Positions 51,823-60,859 of a stretch of 64,000 nt of DNA are shown piece by piece. Position 1 is the first letter of the stretch; the number at the start of each line of letters is the position of its first letter. Made by a program: the position numbers and the translations under genes. Location of the stretch: assembly GCF_002799245.1 (NCBI RefSeq), contig NZ_NEQV01000002.1, positions 744,001-808,000 of the forward strand, written 5' to 3'. The DNA is from Stenotrophomonas maltophilia. GTDB taxonomy: Bacteria; Pseudomonadota; Gammaproteobacteria; Xanthomonadales; Xanthomonadaceae. The notes beneath the pieces were generated by a model. That model saw only the letters and a list, made by a program, of their open reading frames with translations, did not search any database and was not told the DNA's origin.

Positions 51823-52974
51823 TCAGCGCCTGGCCTGCTGCTGTGCGCGCCAGCGGGCCAGGCTGTCCAGCTTGGCCTGGTAGCGCGCCTGTTGCGGTGC
51901 ACCGCCCAGTTCCTGTGCACGCAGCAGTTCGCGATCGGCGCGCTTGAGCTGGCCAGCCAGGAAGTAAACCCGCGCCAGCCCGAAGTGGAACTGGTGCGCG
52001 GTGTCGTACAGGCGCACGGCCTGCCGGTAATAGCGGATCGCCTGGTCCAGCTGGCCGGCGCGTTCGGCTTCGGCGCCGAGCATGTACTGCGCGAACGGGT
52101 CCTCGCGCTGCACCGACTGCAGTCGCTGTTCCAGTGCCTGCGCCTGCGCGAGCATGCCCAGCTTGCGGTACAGGGCGCTGGCGTTGGTCAGTGCAGCGTC
52201 CTGGCGGCCGTCCAGCCGCAACGCCGTTTCCAGTGCCCGGCGTGCGGCGGCCGCATTGCCCGTGCGGTTTTCCAGCACACCCAGGTTGTTCCAGGTGGCA
52301 GCGAAGCTGTCGTCCTGCGCCAGCGCGGCATTGAAGAAGCTGCGTGCGCCCACCAGATCGCCGCTGGCCATGCGCTCGGCGCCGCGATTGTTGTAGAAGT
52401 GCGCCAACGCCCGCGCCTGGCTGATCGGCAGCGGCCCACGGCGGTCATACAGCACATTGCGATCCAGATCGACGGTGGCGAAGCGGCCGGCGAAGCCGAC
52501 CCCGGCATTGACGTGGCCTACGCTGTAGACCAGACCCTGGGCCTGGTCCTGGTACCACGACACCACCTGGCCGACTTCCTGCACGCGCGCCTGGATGCCG
52601 GCCTCGCGTGCCAGTGCGACGAACATCAGGGTGAAGGCCAGGCAGTTGGCGCGTCGCTGCTGCCAGATCTCGCTGACGGTAAGGGTCGCGTCGGCGTCGT
52701 ACTGCAGGTCCATGCCATGGCGGTCGAAGATCATCTCCACCAGCGCCTGCAGGCGCTGCTCACGCGAGTAGCTGCGACTGATCACCTGCGTGCGCAGCAT
52801 GTCGAGCATCGCGGGTGGAATCGCGAACACCTGCTGCGGGGTCGGAATCGTCGGGGCGGCAGTGCTGGCAACGACCAGGGGAGCGGCCGTTCCGGCGCGA
52901 TCCTGGGCGATCGCGGACGGTGCCGCCAATGCGGCCAGTGCGAGCAGAACAGATCGGGCGGCAGGACGGTACAT
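51823..52974 (-). CDS. Secreted transglutaminase-like and TPR-repeat protein
   Basis: A 383-residue exported protein. A signal peptide (MYRPAARSVLLALAALAAPSAIA) is followed by a transglutaminase-like core with the possible triad Cys in RRANCLAFTLMFVALAREAGI, His in VGHVNAGV and Asp in ATVDLDRN (about 105-190). From about 200 to 375 at least five TPR-type helix pairs follow (NNRGAERMASGDLVGARSFFNAALAQDDS, WNNLGVLENRTGNAAAARRALETALRLD and others). Such a protein may process or scaffold others in the periplasm. The ATG at 52974 has GGGAG upstream. No neighbour clarifies the target. Confidence 0.82.
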   Translation of the reverse strand: MYRPAARSVLLALAALAAPSAIAQDRAGTAAPLVVASTAAPTIPTPQQVFAIPPAMLDMLRTQVISRSYSREQRLQALVEMIFDRHGMDLQYDADATLTVSEIWQQRRANCLAFTLMFVALAREAGIQARVQEVGQVVSWYQDQAQGLVYSVGHVNAGVGFAGRFATVDLDRNVLYDRRGPLPISQARALAHFYNNRGAERMASGDLVGARSFFNAALAQDDSFAATWNNLGVLENRTGNAAAARRALETALRLDGRQDAALTNASALYRKLGMLAQAQALEQRLQSVQREDPFAQYMLGAEAERAGQLDQAIRYYRQAVRLYDTAHQFHFGLARVYFLAGQLKRADRELLRAQELGGAPQQARYQAKLDSLARWRAQQQARR

Positions 52975-53203
52975 GACGGCTCCCGGCAGCGGCGGGCGCT
53001 CCCGCCTGAGGCGAGTGTAGACCTGTGCGCGCGCTGCTGCAGTGACCGCTGGTCGGTCCACGCGTTCATCCACAGCCGGTGTGGACCATCGCTCGACAAA
53101 GCTGTGGACAACCGCGTTGCGGCCCCGTGCGGAGGGCGTTGTGAGGGTGTGGTGAAAAAACCGCCAGCTTGCCCGCCACCGGCGCAGGCGGGATGATCCG
53201 GGC

Positions 53204-53806
53204 ATGGACTTCTCCCCGCTGACGCTTGCTCCGGCGCAGTGGCAGGCGCTGCAGGACAGCTATGCAGCACCACCACGTGCCTACCATCACTTCGGCCATG
53301 TGCGCGCGGTGCTGCAGCACTGCCAGGAGGTTGCCGACGGCCCCGGCTGGCAGCAGCCGGCCGAGGTCTACCTGGCCGTGCTCTACCACGATGCGATCTA
53401 CGTGGCGGGGCGAAAGGACAACGAGGCGCGTTCGGCGCAGCTGGCCCTGCAGGCGATCGCACATGCGCCGGAACTGGCCGCAGTCGATGCGGCCCGGGTC
53501 GAGCAGCTGATCCTGCTGACCGCCCGCCATGGCGAACTCGGCCCGGATGATGTCGATGCCGAGGCTGCGCTGTTCCTGGACTGCGACATGGCGATCCTGG
53601 CCGCGCCGGAACCGGTGTTCAGCGCCTATGACCGTGGCGTGGCCGAAGAATACAAGGGCGTGGTGCCGGGCTTCCTGTATCGCGCCGGCCGCCGCCGTTT
53701 CCTGCAGGGCCTGCTGCGTGCACCGCGCATCTTCCTCAGTGAATTCTTCCACCAGCGCCTCGACGCGGCCGCCCGCGACAACCTGCGCCGGCAGCTGGGC
53801 CGCTGA
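53204..53806 (+). CDS. HD-domain predicted metal-dependent phosphohydrolase
   Basis: A 200-residue protein of the COG4339-type HD superfamily. The metal ligands are His in YHHFGHVRAVL (near residue 28-32), the HD pair in AVLYHDAIYV (near 60) and Asp in LDCDMAIL (near 125). The motif ending in YRAGRRRFLQGLLRAPRIFLSEFF is typical of the group. Hydrolysis of a nucleotide or phosphate ester is predicted, but the substrate is unknown. Its start is 229 bp from the divergent TPR gene. Confidence 0.85.
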   Translation: MDFSPLTLAPAQWQALQDSYAAPPRAYHHFGHVRAVLQHCQEVADGPGWQQPAEVYLAVLYHDAIYVAGRKDNEARSAQLALQAIAHAPELAAVDAARVEQLILLTARHGELGPDDVDAEAALFLDCDMAILAAPEPVFSAYDRGVAEEYKGVVPGFLYRAGRRRFLQGLLRAPRIFLSEFFHQRLDAAARDNLRRQLGR

Positions 53807-53855
53807 GCAAGCCCGGTACACTGGGGCCTGTTTCCATCGATTGTCGGTTCCGACC

Positions 53856-54029
53856 GTGTCCGTCCCTGATCCCGATCCCCGTCCGTTGCCGCCGGAAGAG
53901 CCCGGCCCCAACGAATGCTGCGGCAGCGGTTGCCCGCTGTGCGTGCTGGACCTGTATTCCGACGAGCTGCAGCGCTATCGCAAGGCGTTGGCCGAATGGC
54001 AGGCGCGGCACCCGGAGGCGTCCACATGA
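53856..54029 (+). CDS. Small oxidoreductase-like-domain protein
   Basis: A 57-residue protein with PNECCGSGCPLCVLDLYSDELQRYRKALAEW, the four-cysteine motif of the oxidoreductase-like N-terminal domain (PF09791 type), probably a metal-binding site. The start is uncertain: a GTG at 53856 gives MSVPDPDPRPLPPEEPGP. The stop overlaps the start of the DUF998 gene by ATGA, so the two are coupled. The function is unknown. Confidence 0.7.
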   Translation: MSVPDPDPRPLPPEEPGPNECCGSGCPLCVLDLYSDELQRYRKALAEWQARHPEAST

Positions 54030-54643
54030 GCCGCGCGCGCCCGGCGGCGCTGCTGGCGCTGGTGGCGCTGCTGCTGTTCGTGGCCACCGCGCTGTGGACC
54101 CAGTTCGCACGCACCGATCTGGACTGGGTGCGGGCCACGCTCAGCCTCTACCTGCACGGGCCGTGGGGGCTGGCGTTGCGTGCGGCCTACTGTCTGCTGG
54201 CACTGGCGATCGCCCTGCTGGGCGTCAGCCTCTACCGCGGCAGCATCGGCCCGCGGCGCAGCGCGGCGGCGCCACTGCTGTTCACTGTCTCGGCGCTGGG
54301 CCTGGCCACGGTCGCCATCGGCGACAGCTGGCTGCCTGAAGCAACGCCGCTGCTGGCCCCCTTCATCCATGGGCTGGCGGCCAACACCGCATTCCTGTGC
54401 GCCAGCGTCGGCATGCTGCTGCAGGCCTGGTACCTGCGTCGCGAACCGGGCTGGCAATCCGCCGCCGGCCTGCTCTGGGGCTGGGCCTGGCTGGCCTTCG
54501 TGCTGCTGTGGCTGCATGTGCTGTGGCGTGGCGGGCCGCCGCGCGGGCTGGGGCAGAAGGTGGTGATCCTGGTGATCGTGGGCTGGCTGCTCTATCTGGC
54601 GTTGGCGCTGTATCGGCGCAGTCGTCGCGCTGCGGCCTGCTGA
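54026..54643 (+). CDS. DUF998-like membrane protein
   Basis: A 205-residue inner-membrane protein with about six hydrophobic segments (for example ALLALVALLLFVATALW, GLALRAAYCLLALAIALLGVSLY, VVILVIVGWLLYLALALY). DUF998 proteins are predicted integral membrane proteins of unknown function. The ATG at 54026 has GGAGG seven bases upstream and overlaps the stop of the small cysteine protein gene. The acvB gene follows 78 bp later on the same strand. Confidence 0.75.
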   Translation: MSRARPAALLALVALLLFVATALWTQFARTDLDWVRATLSLYLHGPWGLALRAAYCLLALAIALLGVSLYRGSIGPRRSAAAPLLFTVSALGLATVAIGDSWLPEATPLLAPFIHGLAANTAFLCASVGMLLQAWYLRREPGWQSAAGLLWGWAWLAFVLLWLHVLWRGGPPRGLGQKVVILVIVGWLLYLALALYRRSRRAAAC

Positions 54644-54721
54644 AAGCCCAACAGCCTGCACCGGTACGTGCCGTGCACGTGGAGGCAGCGTATCGTGTGC
54701 GCATTCCATCGGGGATGCGAT

Positions 54722-56068
54722 ATGAAGCGTGCAGGGCTGGGCAGGGCAATGGGTGTGGTGCTGGCGCTGGCCGCACTGCCGGCAACGGCGGCAGCGACCG
54801 TTCAGCAGTTCAGCCACGGGCGGTTTGAACAGATTCCGGTGCATATGCCGTCGGGAACGCCGCAGCGGGTGGTGATCTGGTTCCACGAACCCAGCGCCGG
54901 TGGCGATACCAGCCGCTTGCCGATCGAGGCCCTGCGAGCAGACGGTGCGATGGTGGCGGCCGTGGATATCGCGCACCTGCGCGGGGTGCTCAAGCGTGAG
55001 GGTGACCCGACCTGTTCGTTCGGTTCCGGCGACGTCGAGAACTTCTCGCGCTGGCTGCAGGCGTCCCTGCATCTTTCGGGCTACCACCTGCCGCTGGTCG
55101 GCGGCGATGGCGAGGGCGCCGAACTGGCCTATTCGCTGGCCGCGCAGGCTGATACCCAGGTGTTCGCCGGCCTGCTGACCACCGGCTTCTGCCCGGATCA
55201 CAGCCACGAGCGCATGGTCTGTGGCGATGGCGTGAAGCACAACAGGCTGCAGCCCGCCGAACTGAACTTCCCATGGTTGAGTGCGGCCGGTGACCACGGC
55301 TGCAAGGTGGGCGAGGCCAGCCGGTTCGTGCAGCAGGTAGCGATGGCGCGCGAGTTCAAGCGCACCGCGCGCGGTGATGCGTCGCCGGGCCTGGTGGCCG
55401 CGGCGCGGGTGATGGGTGCGCAGGCCGGTGTCAGCCTGGCGCCGCCACCGGCCGCGCTGAAGGGGTTGCCGGTGGTGGAAGTGCCGGCGACCGGCAACGG
55501 CGACACGCTGGCCGTGTTCGTCTCCGGCGATGGTGGCTGGGCCGGCCTGGACAAGGACGTGGCGTCGTCGCTCAACGAGCATGGCGTGGCGGTGGTCGGC
55601 ATCGACTCGCTGCGCTACTTCTGGAGCGAGCGCACACCGAAGGGCTTTGCCGGCGACCTGCAGAAGATCATCGATCACTACCGCCAGCAGTGGCACCGCG
55701 ACAAGGTGATGCTGATCGGTTTCTCACAGGGTGCCGATGTGCTGCCGGCCACTATCAATCAGCTCGACGCGGGTACCCGTGAGGCGCTGGACCGCATCGT
55801 GCTGCTGTCGGTGGGCAAGAAGGCCGACTTCGAATTCCATGTCAGCAACTGGCTGGGCGGCGGCGGCGATGGCCTGCCGATTGCCCCGGAAGTGGCCAGG
55901 CTGCCGGCCGGCAAGACGCTGTGCGTGTACGGCCAGGATGACGATGACGCGCTGTGCCCAGGCCTGCCGGCAAACGACGGTGTGCAGAAGGTGAAGCTGC
56001 CCGGCGATCATCACTTCAATGGTGATTACGACCGTCTGGCGGAAGTGATCCTCAAAGGCGGGGCGTAG
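54722..56068 (+). CDS. acvB: AcvB/VirJ-family periplasmic hydrolase
   Basis: A 448-residue exported protein with a signal peptide (cut near ATA-AA) and two domains. The C-terminal alpha/beta-hydrolase domain (about 250-448) has the nucleophile S335 in LIGFSQGADVLP, an acidic region DDDDALCP and the His of GDHHFNGDYDRL. It matches Agrobacterium AcvB/VirJ, where AcvB is a periplasmic hydrolase that removes the amino acid from lysyl-phosphatidylglycerol made by its partner LpiA/MprF. An mprF gene lies just beyond, convergent, across a tandem-repeat array. This pairing supports the same lipid-hydrolase role here. The N-terminal domain (about 30-230) is a second, probably degenerate, VirJ-like domain. 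Confidence 0.85.
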   Translation: MKRAGLGRAMGVVLALAALPATAAATVQQFSHGRFEQIPVHMPSGTPQRVVIWFHEPSAGGDTSRLPIEALRADGAMVAAVDIAHLRGVLKREGDPTCSFGSGDVENFSRWLQASLHLSGYHLPLVGGDGEGAELAYSLAAQADTQVFAGLLTTGFCPDHSHERMVCGDGVKHNRLQPAELNFPWLSAAGDHGCKVGEASRFVQQVAMAREFKRTARGDASPGLVAAARVMGAQAGVSLAPPPAALKGLPVVEVPATGNGDTLAVFVSGDGGWAGLDKDVASSLNEHGVAVVGIDSLRYFWSERTPKGFAGDLQKIIDHYRQQWHRDKVMLIGFSQGADVLPATINQLDAGTREALDRIVLLSVGKKADFEFHVSNWLGGGGDGLPIAPEVARLPAGKTLCVYGQDDDDALCPGLPANDGVQKVKLPGDHHFNGDYDRLAEVILKGGA

Positions 56069-56550
56069 CGCCGGTGGTAGCGCCGACCTTGGTCGGCGCT
56101 GGGGCTGTGGACGCCGTGGAAGGCGCGTGTCGACCAAGGTCGACACCTACCGGGTGGCAGATAGCGCCGGTGGTAGCGCCGACCTTGGTCGGCGCTGGGG
56201 CTGTGGACGCCGTGGAAGGCGTGTGTCGACCAAGGTCGACACCTACCGGGTGGCAGATAGCGCCGGTGGTGGACGCCGACCTTGGTCGGCGCTGGGGCTG
56301 AGGACGCCGTGGAAGGTGTGTGTCGACCAAGGTCGATACCTACCGGGTGGCAGATAGCGCCGGTGGTAGCGCCGACCTTGGTCGGCGCTGGGGCTGTGGA
56401 CGCCGTGGAAGGCGTGTGTCGACCAAGGTCGACACCTACCGGGTGGCAGATAGCGCTGGTGGTAGACGCCGACCTTGGTCGGCGCTGGGGCTGAGGACGC
56501 CGTGGAAGGCGCGTGTCGACCAAGGTCGACACCTACCGGGTGGCGCGTAG
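56069..56550. repeat. Tandem array of five 96/97-bp units, each with two GTAG hairpins
   Basis: Units begin at 56069, 56165, 56261, 56358 and 56454 and differ at only a few positions. Each contains GTAGCGCCGACCTTGGTCGG (first hairpin) and, reversed, a second hairpin whose minus-strand form is GTAGGTGTCGACCTTGGTCG. Each unit is thus a pair of SMAG-type palindromes in opposite orientation, ten hairpins in all. The array starts directly after the acvB stop codon and ends 30 bp before the mprF stop, filling the convergent gap. Confidence 0.95.
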
Positions 56551-56580
56551 CGTCGGGCCGAGCCTGGCGGCTCGGGGGTG

Positions 56581-59145
56581 TCAGTTGCGCCGCGGGTCCA
56601 GCGAGATCAGGCGCGTGGCATCCAGCAGCGCGGCCGGCAGGTGCATGCCGCCCGGCGCTGCGAGATAGCGTGGCCGCCACTGCGGATCGAACTTCGACTT
56701 GAAACGGCGCAGGCCACTGAACCCGTAGAAGCGTTCGCCATGCCGTGCCAGCAGGCCGGCCAGGCGGTTCCAGCGGCCGGCCAGACGATGCTGTGCCAGC
56801 CCGGACAGCGGCGCCATGCCCAGCGAGAAGCGTGCATAGCCTTGCGCGCGGCCCCACAGGAACAGCTCGATGAACAGGAAGTCCATCGTGCCCTTCGGCG
56901 CCTCGTTGACGTGGCGCATCAGGTCCACCGACAGCTCGGCACCGGCCGGTGCCTGCCACAGGTTGGCGAAGGCCACGATCTGGCCTTCGGCCTCCACCAG
57001 CGCCACCGGGAAGCGCACCAGGTAATCCGGGTCGTAGCTGCCGAGCGAGAAGCCTTTTTCATCGCCGGCCTTGTCTTCCAGCCACGCATTGGAGATCGCG
57101 TGCAGGCGCGGCAGCAGGCTGGGAATCTCCTCCACCTGCGCCACGCGGAACGACAGGCCGCTGCGCTTGCCGCGGTTCCAGGCCTGGCGCAGGTCGGCAC
57201 GTTCGCGGCCTTCCAGGCCGAAGTCGTGCAGCGGCACCATCGCTTCTTCGCCCAGCTTGACCAGGCCCAGGCCGAGGTCGAGATAGGTCTGCCAGTAAGT
57301 CTCGCCGACCTGGTAGAAGACCGGGCGCAGGCCGAGGCGGTCGGCTTCCTCGCGGAAGCGCCAGATCAGTGCACGGGCGACATCGGGTGGGCCGACCGGA
57401 TCGCCCATCGCGATCAGCGATCCCCCATAGCGCTGCATCATCACGAAGCCCAGTTTCGCTTCGTCGCGCAGCACCGCCTTGTCAGCGGTCAGCACCAGGC
57501 AGGCCTGGGTGTCGGTGGCACCGGCCAGTACCGGCGCCAGTGATTGCAGTGTGGGTTCATCAGCGGCCGGCAGCGGGCTGCGCGTACTGTGCAGCAGTCG
57601 CGCCAGGCCGAACATCACCAGCGCGATGGCCACCACCAGCAACGCACGCAACGCGCGCGGTGCGTTGCCGGACACGGCGAACTGCCACCACAGCTCATTC
57701 TGGTATTCGACATGGCTGTAGGTGAAGAACAGCAGCCAGGTCACCGCCACCAGCACCAGGCCCAGGTTGCGCAGCCACGGCCACGACCAGGCTTCGTCCA
57801 GCAGCGCACCCTGGCGGTAGAACTCGCGTCGTGCGGCCCACAGCGCCATCGCCACCAGTACGGCCGAGACGGCGATCAACGGCTGGCCACCACGCAGCCA
57901 CAGCGGCAGCGGGGTGACCACGCACACTGCCATCGCCAGCATCCACGCCGCGTGGCTGCGCCGGGCCAGGCCCTGGCCGATCAGCAGCAGTGCGACGCCA
58001 CTGAGGCTGCCGATCAGGTGCGAGGTTTCCAGGATCGGCAGCGAGGCGTTCACCAGGTGACGGCGCGGCGTCGGCAGCGTGCCGTCGATGACCAGCGCGG
58101 CGCCGATGCTGAACACCGCCAGTGCGATGATCTGCGGCAACCATGGGCGCAACGCGTTCCAGCCGGCACGGGTTGCTCCGGCACTGGCCTGCAGCGGCTG
58201 GCGCAGGGCCGGCGCAAGGGCGAGCAGGGTAGCCAGCACCAGCGGCAGCACGTAGTAGGTAACGCGGTAGATCAACGCCGCCGCCAGCACCGCCGCCGGT
58301 GCCACCTGCGGCAACAGCTTCAACAGGCTCCATTCGAACACGCCCAGGCCGGCCGGCACGGTCGAGACCAGGCCGGCCAGCACCGCCACCAGGTACAGGC
58401 CGACGAAGCCGGGCAGGCCGGTCGGCGTGGAGTCCGGCAGCAGCACGTAGAACGCGGCACTGGCCAGCACCAGTTCGATCACACTGAGCACGGTGACGCC
58501 GATCATGGTGCGGCGGTCGGGCAGCCACAACGCATGGCCGAACACGCTGAACTGCCGTCCATCGCGGCCGACCAGCAGCACGGTGCCCAGATAGGCAAGC
58601 AGGCCGACAATGCCGACGATGCGCACGGCATCGGGATCCAATGGCAATGCCAACGCTGCAGCCGCAGGCTCCATGCACAGCGCCACACTGATCAGCAGCC
58701 ATGCACCGAACACGAAGCCGAGCGTGCTCATCAACACCACCTGGCCGATCTGCGCCAGGTCCAGGCCGGCGCTGCGATAGCCACGCAGGCGCACTGCGCC
58801 GCCGGTCAATGCCGCAAAGCCCACGGTCTGGCCCAGCGTATGTGCAAGGAAGGCGGTGATGCCGATGCGCGCCGGATGTACACGGATGCCGCTGCGGCGC
58901 AGGCCGATGGCATCGAAGCCGATCAGGCAGGCGTAGCTGGCCAGGCCGAGCACCACCGTGAGCGCGATCTGCATGCCACTGAGCTGGCGGAACGCCTGGC
59001 GGATGGCACGGTAGCCGTGCTCATCGAATTCACTGGCCAGGCCATGCAGGGCCAGCGAGAGGATCAGCAGGGGAACGACGATGGTGAGGACCCGCTTCCA
59101 TGCCGGGGTGGAGGAAGCGGTGGCGGGGTCGGTGTCTGGGGTCAT
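56581..59145 (-). CDS. mprF: MprF-type aminoacyl-phosphatidylglycerol synthase/flippase
   Basis: An 854-residue protein with the two MprF parts. The N-terminal part (about 20-520) has about 14 membrane helices and acts as a flippase. The cytosolic C-terminal domain (about 560-854) is the GNAT-fold synthase that moves an amino acid from aminoacyl-tRNA to phosphatidylglycerol; it includes LVLTADKAVLRDEAKLGFVMMQRYGGSLIAMGDP and the end region FYGFSGLRRFKSKFDPQWRPRYL. Lysine and alanine are both possible amino acids. The product lowers membrane charge and guards against cationic peptides and acid. Its gene is convergent with acvB, encoding a likely hydrolase for the same lipid. Confidence 0.95.
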   Translation of the reverse strand: MTPDTDPATASSTPAWKRVLTIVVPLLILSLALHGLASEFDEHGYRAIRQAFRQLSGMQIALTVVLGLASYACLIGFDAIGLRRSGIRVHPARIGITAFLAHTLGQTVGFAALTGGAVRLRGYRSAGLDLAQIGQVVLMSTLGFVFGAWLLISVALCMEPAAAALALPLDPDAVRIVGIVGLLAYLGTVLLVGRDGRQFSVFGHALWLPDRRTMIGVTVLSVIELVLASAAFYVLLPDSTPTGLPGFVGLYLVAVLAGLVSTVPAGLGVFEWSLLKLLPQVAPAAVLAAALIYRVTYYVLPLVLATLLALAPALRQPLQASAGATRAGWNALRPWLPQIIALAVFSIGAALVIDGTLPTPRRHLVNASLPILETSHLIGSLSGVALLLIGQGLARRSHAAWMLAMAVCVVTPLPLWLRGGQPLIAVSAVLVAMALWAARREFYRQGALLDEAWSWPWLRNLGLVLVAVTWLLFFTYSHVEYQNELWWQFAVSGNAPRALRALLVVAIALVMFGLARLLHSTRSPLPAADEPTLQSLAPVLAGATDTQACLVLTADKAVLRDEAKLGFVMMQRYGGSLIAMGDPVGPPDVARALIWRFREEADRLGLRPVFYQVGETYWQTYLDLGLGLVKLGEEAMVPLHDFGLEGRERADLRQAWNRGKRSGLSFRVAQVEEIPSLLPRLHAISNAWLEDKAGDEKGFSLGSYDPDYLVRFPVALVEAEGQIVAFANLWQAPAGAELSVDLMRHVNEAPKGTMDFLFIELFLWGRAQGYARFSLGMAPLSGLAQHRLAGRWNRLAGLLARHGERFYGFSGLRRFKSKFDPQWRPRYLAAPGGMHLPAALLDATRLISLDPRRN

Positions 59146-59339
59146 CGGCGCAAGGGTGCGTCAGGAGGGGCGAGGGCAGTGTCAACGCGGAGCGTGGCGC
59201 ATCGTGCGCCTGTCGCCACCATTTGACCAGCAGGCGTGTCGTAGCCCGGTAGTGATGCTGCACGAAGGTTCCCTCCTGCACCCACCGTTGACCGGATTGG
59301 AGGACAATGCAGGCCTGATCACCCGCAGGAGCCACGCCC

Positions 59340-59687
59340 ATGATGGAGCGTTACGACGTCGGACCGCGCATGTCCGAAATGACCGTGTACAACAAGGTCG
59401 CCTACCTCTCCGGCCAGATTCCGGAAGACACCAGCCAGGACATCACCGGGCAGACCCGGCAGGTGCTGGCGGAGATCGACAAGCTGCTGGCGCTGGTCGC
59501 CAGCGATCGCCAGCACGTGCTGCGTGCGGAAGTGTTCCTGGCCGACATCGCCGACTTCGAGGGCATGAACAAGGCGTGGGACGAGTGGGTGGTCGAGGGC
59601 GCGACCCCGGCCCGCGCAACGTTCGAAGCCAAGCTGGCCCACGCCGAGTGGAAGGTCGAGATCGTGGTGACGGCGGCCGTGCCGTAA
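59340..59687 (+). CDS. RidA/YoaB-family protein
   Basis: A 115-residue Rid-superfamily protein. RidA proteins hydrolyse reactive enamine/imine intermediates from amino acid metabolism. The conserved arginine needed for this deamination is in TPARATFEAKLA near residue 98; other family segments are VAYLSGQIPEDTSQDITGQTRQVLAEIDKLLALV and VFLADIADFEGMNKAWDEWV. It resembles the YoaB/Rid2-3-like branch more than archetypal RidA. The ATG at 59340 has AGGAG eight bases upstream. A family B palindrome follows 9 bp after its stop. Confidence 0.9.
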   Translation: MMERYDVGPRMSEMTVYNKVAYLSGQIPEDTSQDITGQTRQVLAEIDKLLALVASDRQHVLRAEVFLADIADFEGMNKAWDEWVVEGATPARATFEAKLAHAEWKVEIVVTAAVP

Positions 59688-59696
59688 TCACTGAAC

Positions 59697-59737
59697 GGGG
59701 TCAGATCCCTTTTCCAGAGGAAAAGGGATCTGACCCC
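59697..59737. repeat. Palindromic repeat family B, variant copy (41 bp)
   Basis: GGGGTCAGATCCCTTTTCC, AGA loop and the exact complement. The inner arm reads CCCTTTTCC instead of CCGTTTTCC, with matching compensating change in the other arm. It lies between the stops of the convergent RidA and RnfB genes. Confidence 0.95.
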
Positions 59738-59751
59738 GGCGGCAGACCTCG

Positions 59752-60165
59752 TTACAGTTGCACCAGCTCGATGCAATCCACCGGGCACGGTGGAATGCAC
59801 AGCTCGCAACCGGTGCACAGATCGGCAATGACCGTGTGCATGTACTTGGCACCGCCGACGATGGCATCCACCGGGCAGGCCTGGATGCACTTGGTGCAGC
59901 CGATGCAGTCGGCTTCCACGATCAACGCCACCTGGGCAGCCTTGTGCTGGCCGCGCGAACGATCGAACGGAATCGCCGGTACGCCCAGCACCTGTGACAG
60001 TGCCCGTGCACCGGCATCGCCACCCGGTGGGCAGCGGTCCACGCCCGCCTCGCCGCGTGCCATTGCCTGCGCATACGGGCGGCAGCCGTCATAGCCGCAT
60101 TGCCCGCATTGGGTCTGCGGCAGCAGGCGGTCGAGGCGTTCGGTCAGGGGCGGGATCAGGCTCAT
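59752..60165 (-). CDS. rnfB: RnfB/RsxB-type iron-sulfur protein without membrane anchor
   Basis: A 137-residue iron-sulfur protein. An N-terminal 4Fe-4S domain ([21 protein letters not shown] with a later C in RCPPGG) precedes two ferredoxin motifs, [16 protein letters not shown] and [16 protein letters not shown]. RnfB/RsxB passes electrons in the Rnf complex that drives ferredoxin reduction or resets SoxR. In the classical protein a membrane helix comes first; it is absent here. No rnfA, C, D, G or E gene is near, so this is a stand-alone soluble form often found next to metG in Xanthomonadaceae. A role as electron carrier is inferred. Confidence 0.85.
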   Translation of the reverse strand: MSLIPPLTERLDRLLPQTQCGQCGYDGCRPYAQAMARGEAGVDRCPPGGDAGARALSQVLGVPAIPFDRSRGQHKAAQVALIVEADCIGCTKCIQACPVDAIVGGAKYMHTVIADLCTGCELCIPPCPVDCIELVQL

Positions 60166-60190
60166 GCGTGGCGAAGGCTGCGCGTTGGGG

Positions 60191-60781
60191 TTACTTCAGG
60201 GGTTTGCCACGGAACCAGCGCTCATGGGCCAGCGCCAGCATCGGCTTGTCTTCGGAACTGTCACCGTAGGCGTGGATGCGCACGTAGCGCGACAGATCGA
60301 ACTGGCGACGGATGTGCTCGGCCTTGCGCGGGCCGCAGTCGCCACCGGCATAACGACCGGTCAGGCGCCCGTCCTGGCTTTCCAGCCGGTTGCAGATCAG
60401 CTGCAGGCCCAACTGCTCGCACCACGGCCGCAGGTACAGGTCCAGCGAGCCGGACACGATCACCACGGTGTGCTGCTGTTCCTTGTGCCAGCGGATCTGC
60501 TCCAGCATTTCCGGGCGTACCACGTCGGGCAGGAACTCACGCGAGAAGCCGGCCGCCAGCGTGGCGATGTCATCGCTGTGGCGGTCACTGAAGGTCAGGC
60601 GGGTGACGCGCGCGCGGATGCGCTCGGCCGAGATCAGTTTCAGCTTGTAGGCGACCAGCCACGGGCCGATCTTCCACCACGCCTGCGCCAGCTGTTCGGC
60701 GGTGGCCACGCGGCGCAGGAAACGGCCATAGGTATCGCAGGTGGTCACGGTGTGGTCGAAGTCGAACAGCGCCAGTTCCAT
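60191..60781 (-). CDS. HAD-IB family hydrolase (SerB-like)
   Basis: A 196-residue HAD-superfamily phosphatase. Motif I is [19 protein letters not shown], with the nucleophile Asp near residue 7; motif II is [14 protein letters not shown]; motif III/IV is [15 protein letters not shown]. This pattern is the HAD-IB subfamily, which acts on phosphoserine-like or lysophosphatidic substrates. The ATG at 60781 ([11 protein letters not shown]) has GGAGG seven bases upstream, encoded within a longer in-frame start at 60796. It lies between metG and rnfB on the same strand, 79 bp after metG. Confidence 0.88.
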   Translation of the reverse strand: MELALFDFDHTVTTCDTYGRFLRRVATAEQLAQAWWKIGPWLVAYKLKLISAERIRARVTRLTFSDRHSDDIATLAAGFSREFLPDVVRPEMLEQIRWHKEQQHTVVIVSGSLDLYLRPWCEQLGLQLICNRLESQDGRLTGRYAGGDCGPRKAEHIRRQFDLSRYVRIHAYGDSSEDKPMLALAHERWFRGKPLK

Positions 60782-60859
60782 TCCGTTGCCTCCCATCGCG
60801 TTGCCTCCTGTGGCCGGTGGTGCCGGCGGGCGTGGCGATGGCCACGCCCGCTTCAGGCA

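Noticed and set aside
53065..53111. Cluster of DnaA-box-like sequences (TCATCCACA, TGTGGACCA, TGTGGACAA)
   Set aside because: Each has at least one mismatch to the DnaA consensus, and there is no dnaA, dnaN or AT-rich unwinding region. An origin or regulatory role is not supported.
56069..56550. CRISPR-like regular repeats
   Set aside because: The units are contiguous and nearly identical throughout, with no unique spacers, and no cas gene is in the window. They are paired SMAG-type palindromes.
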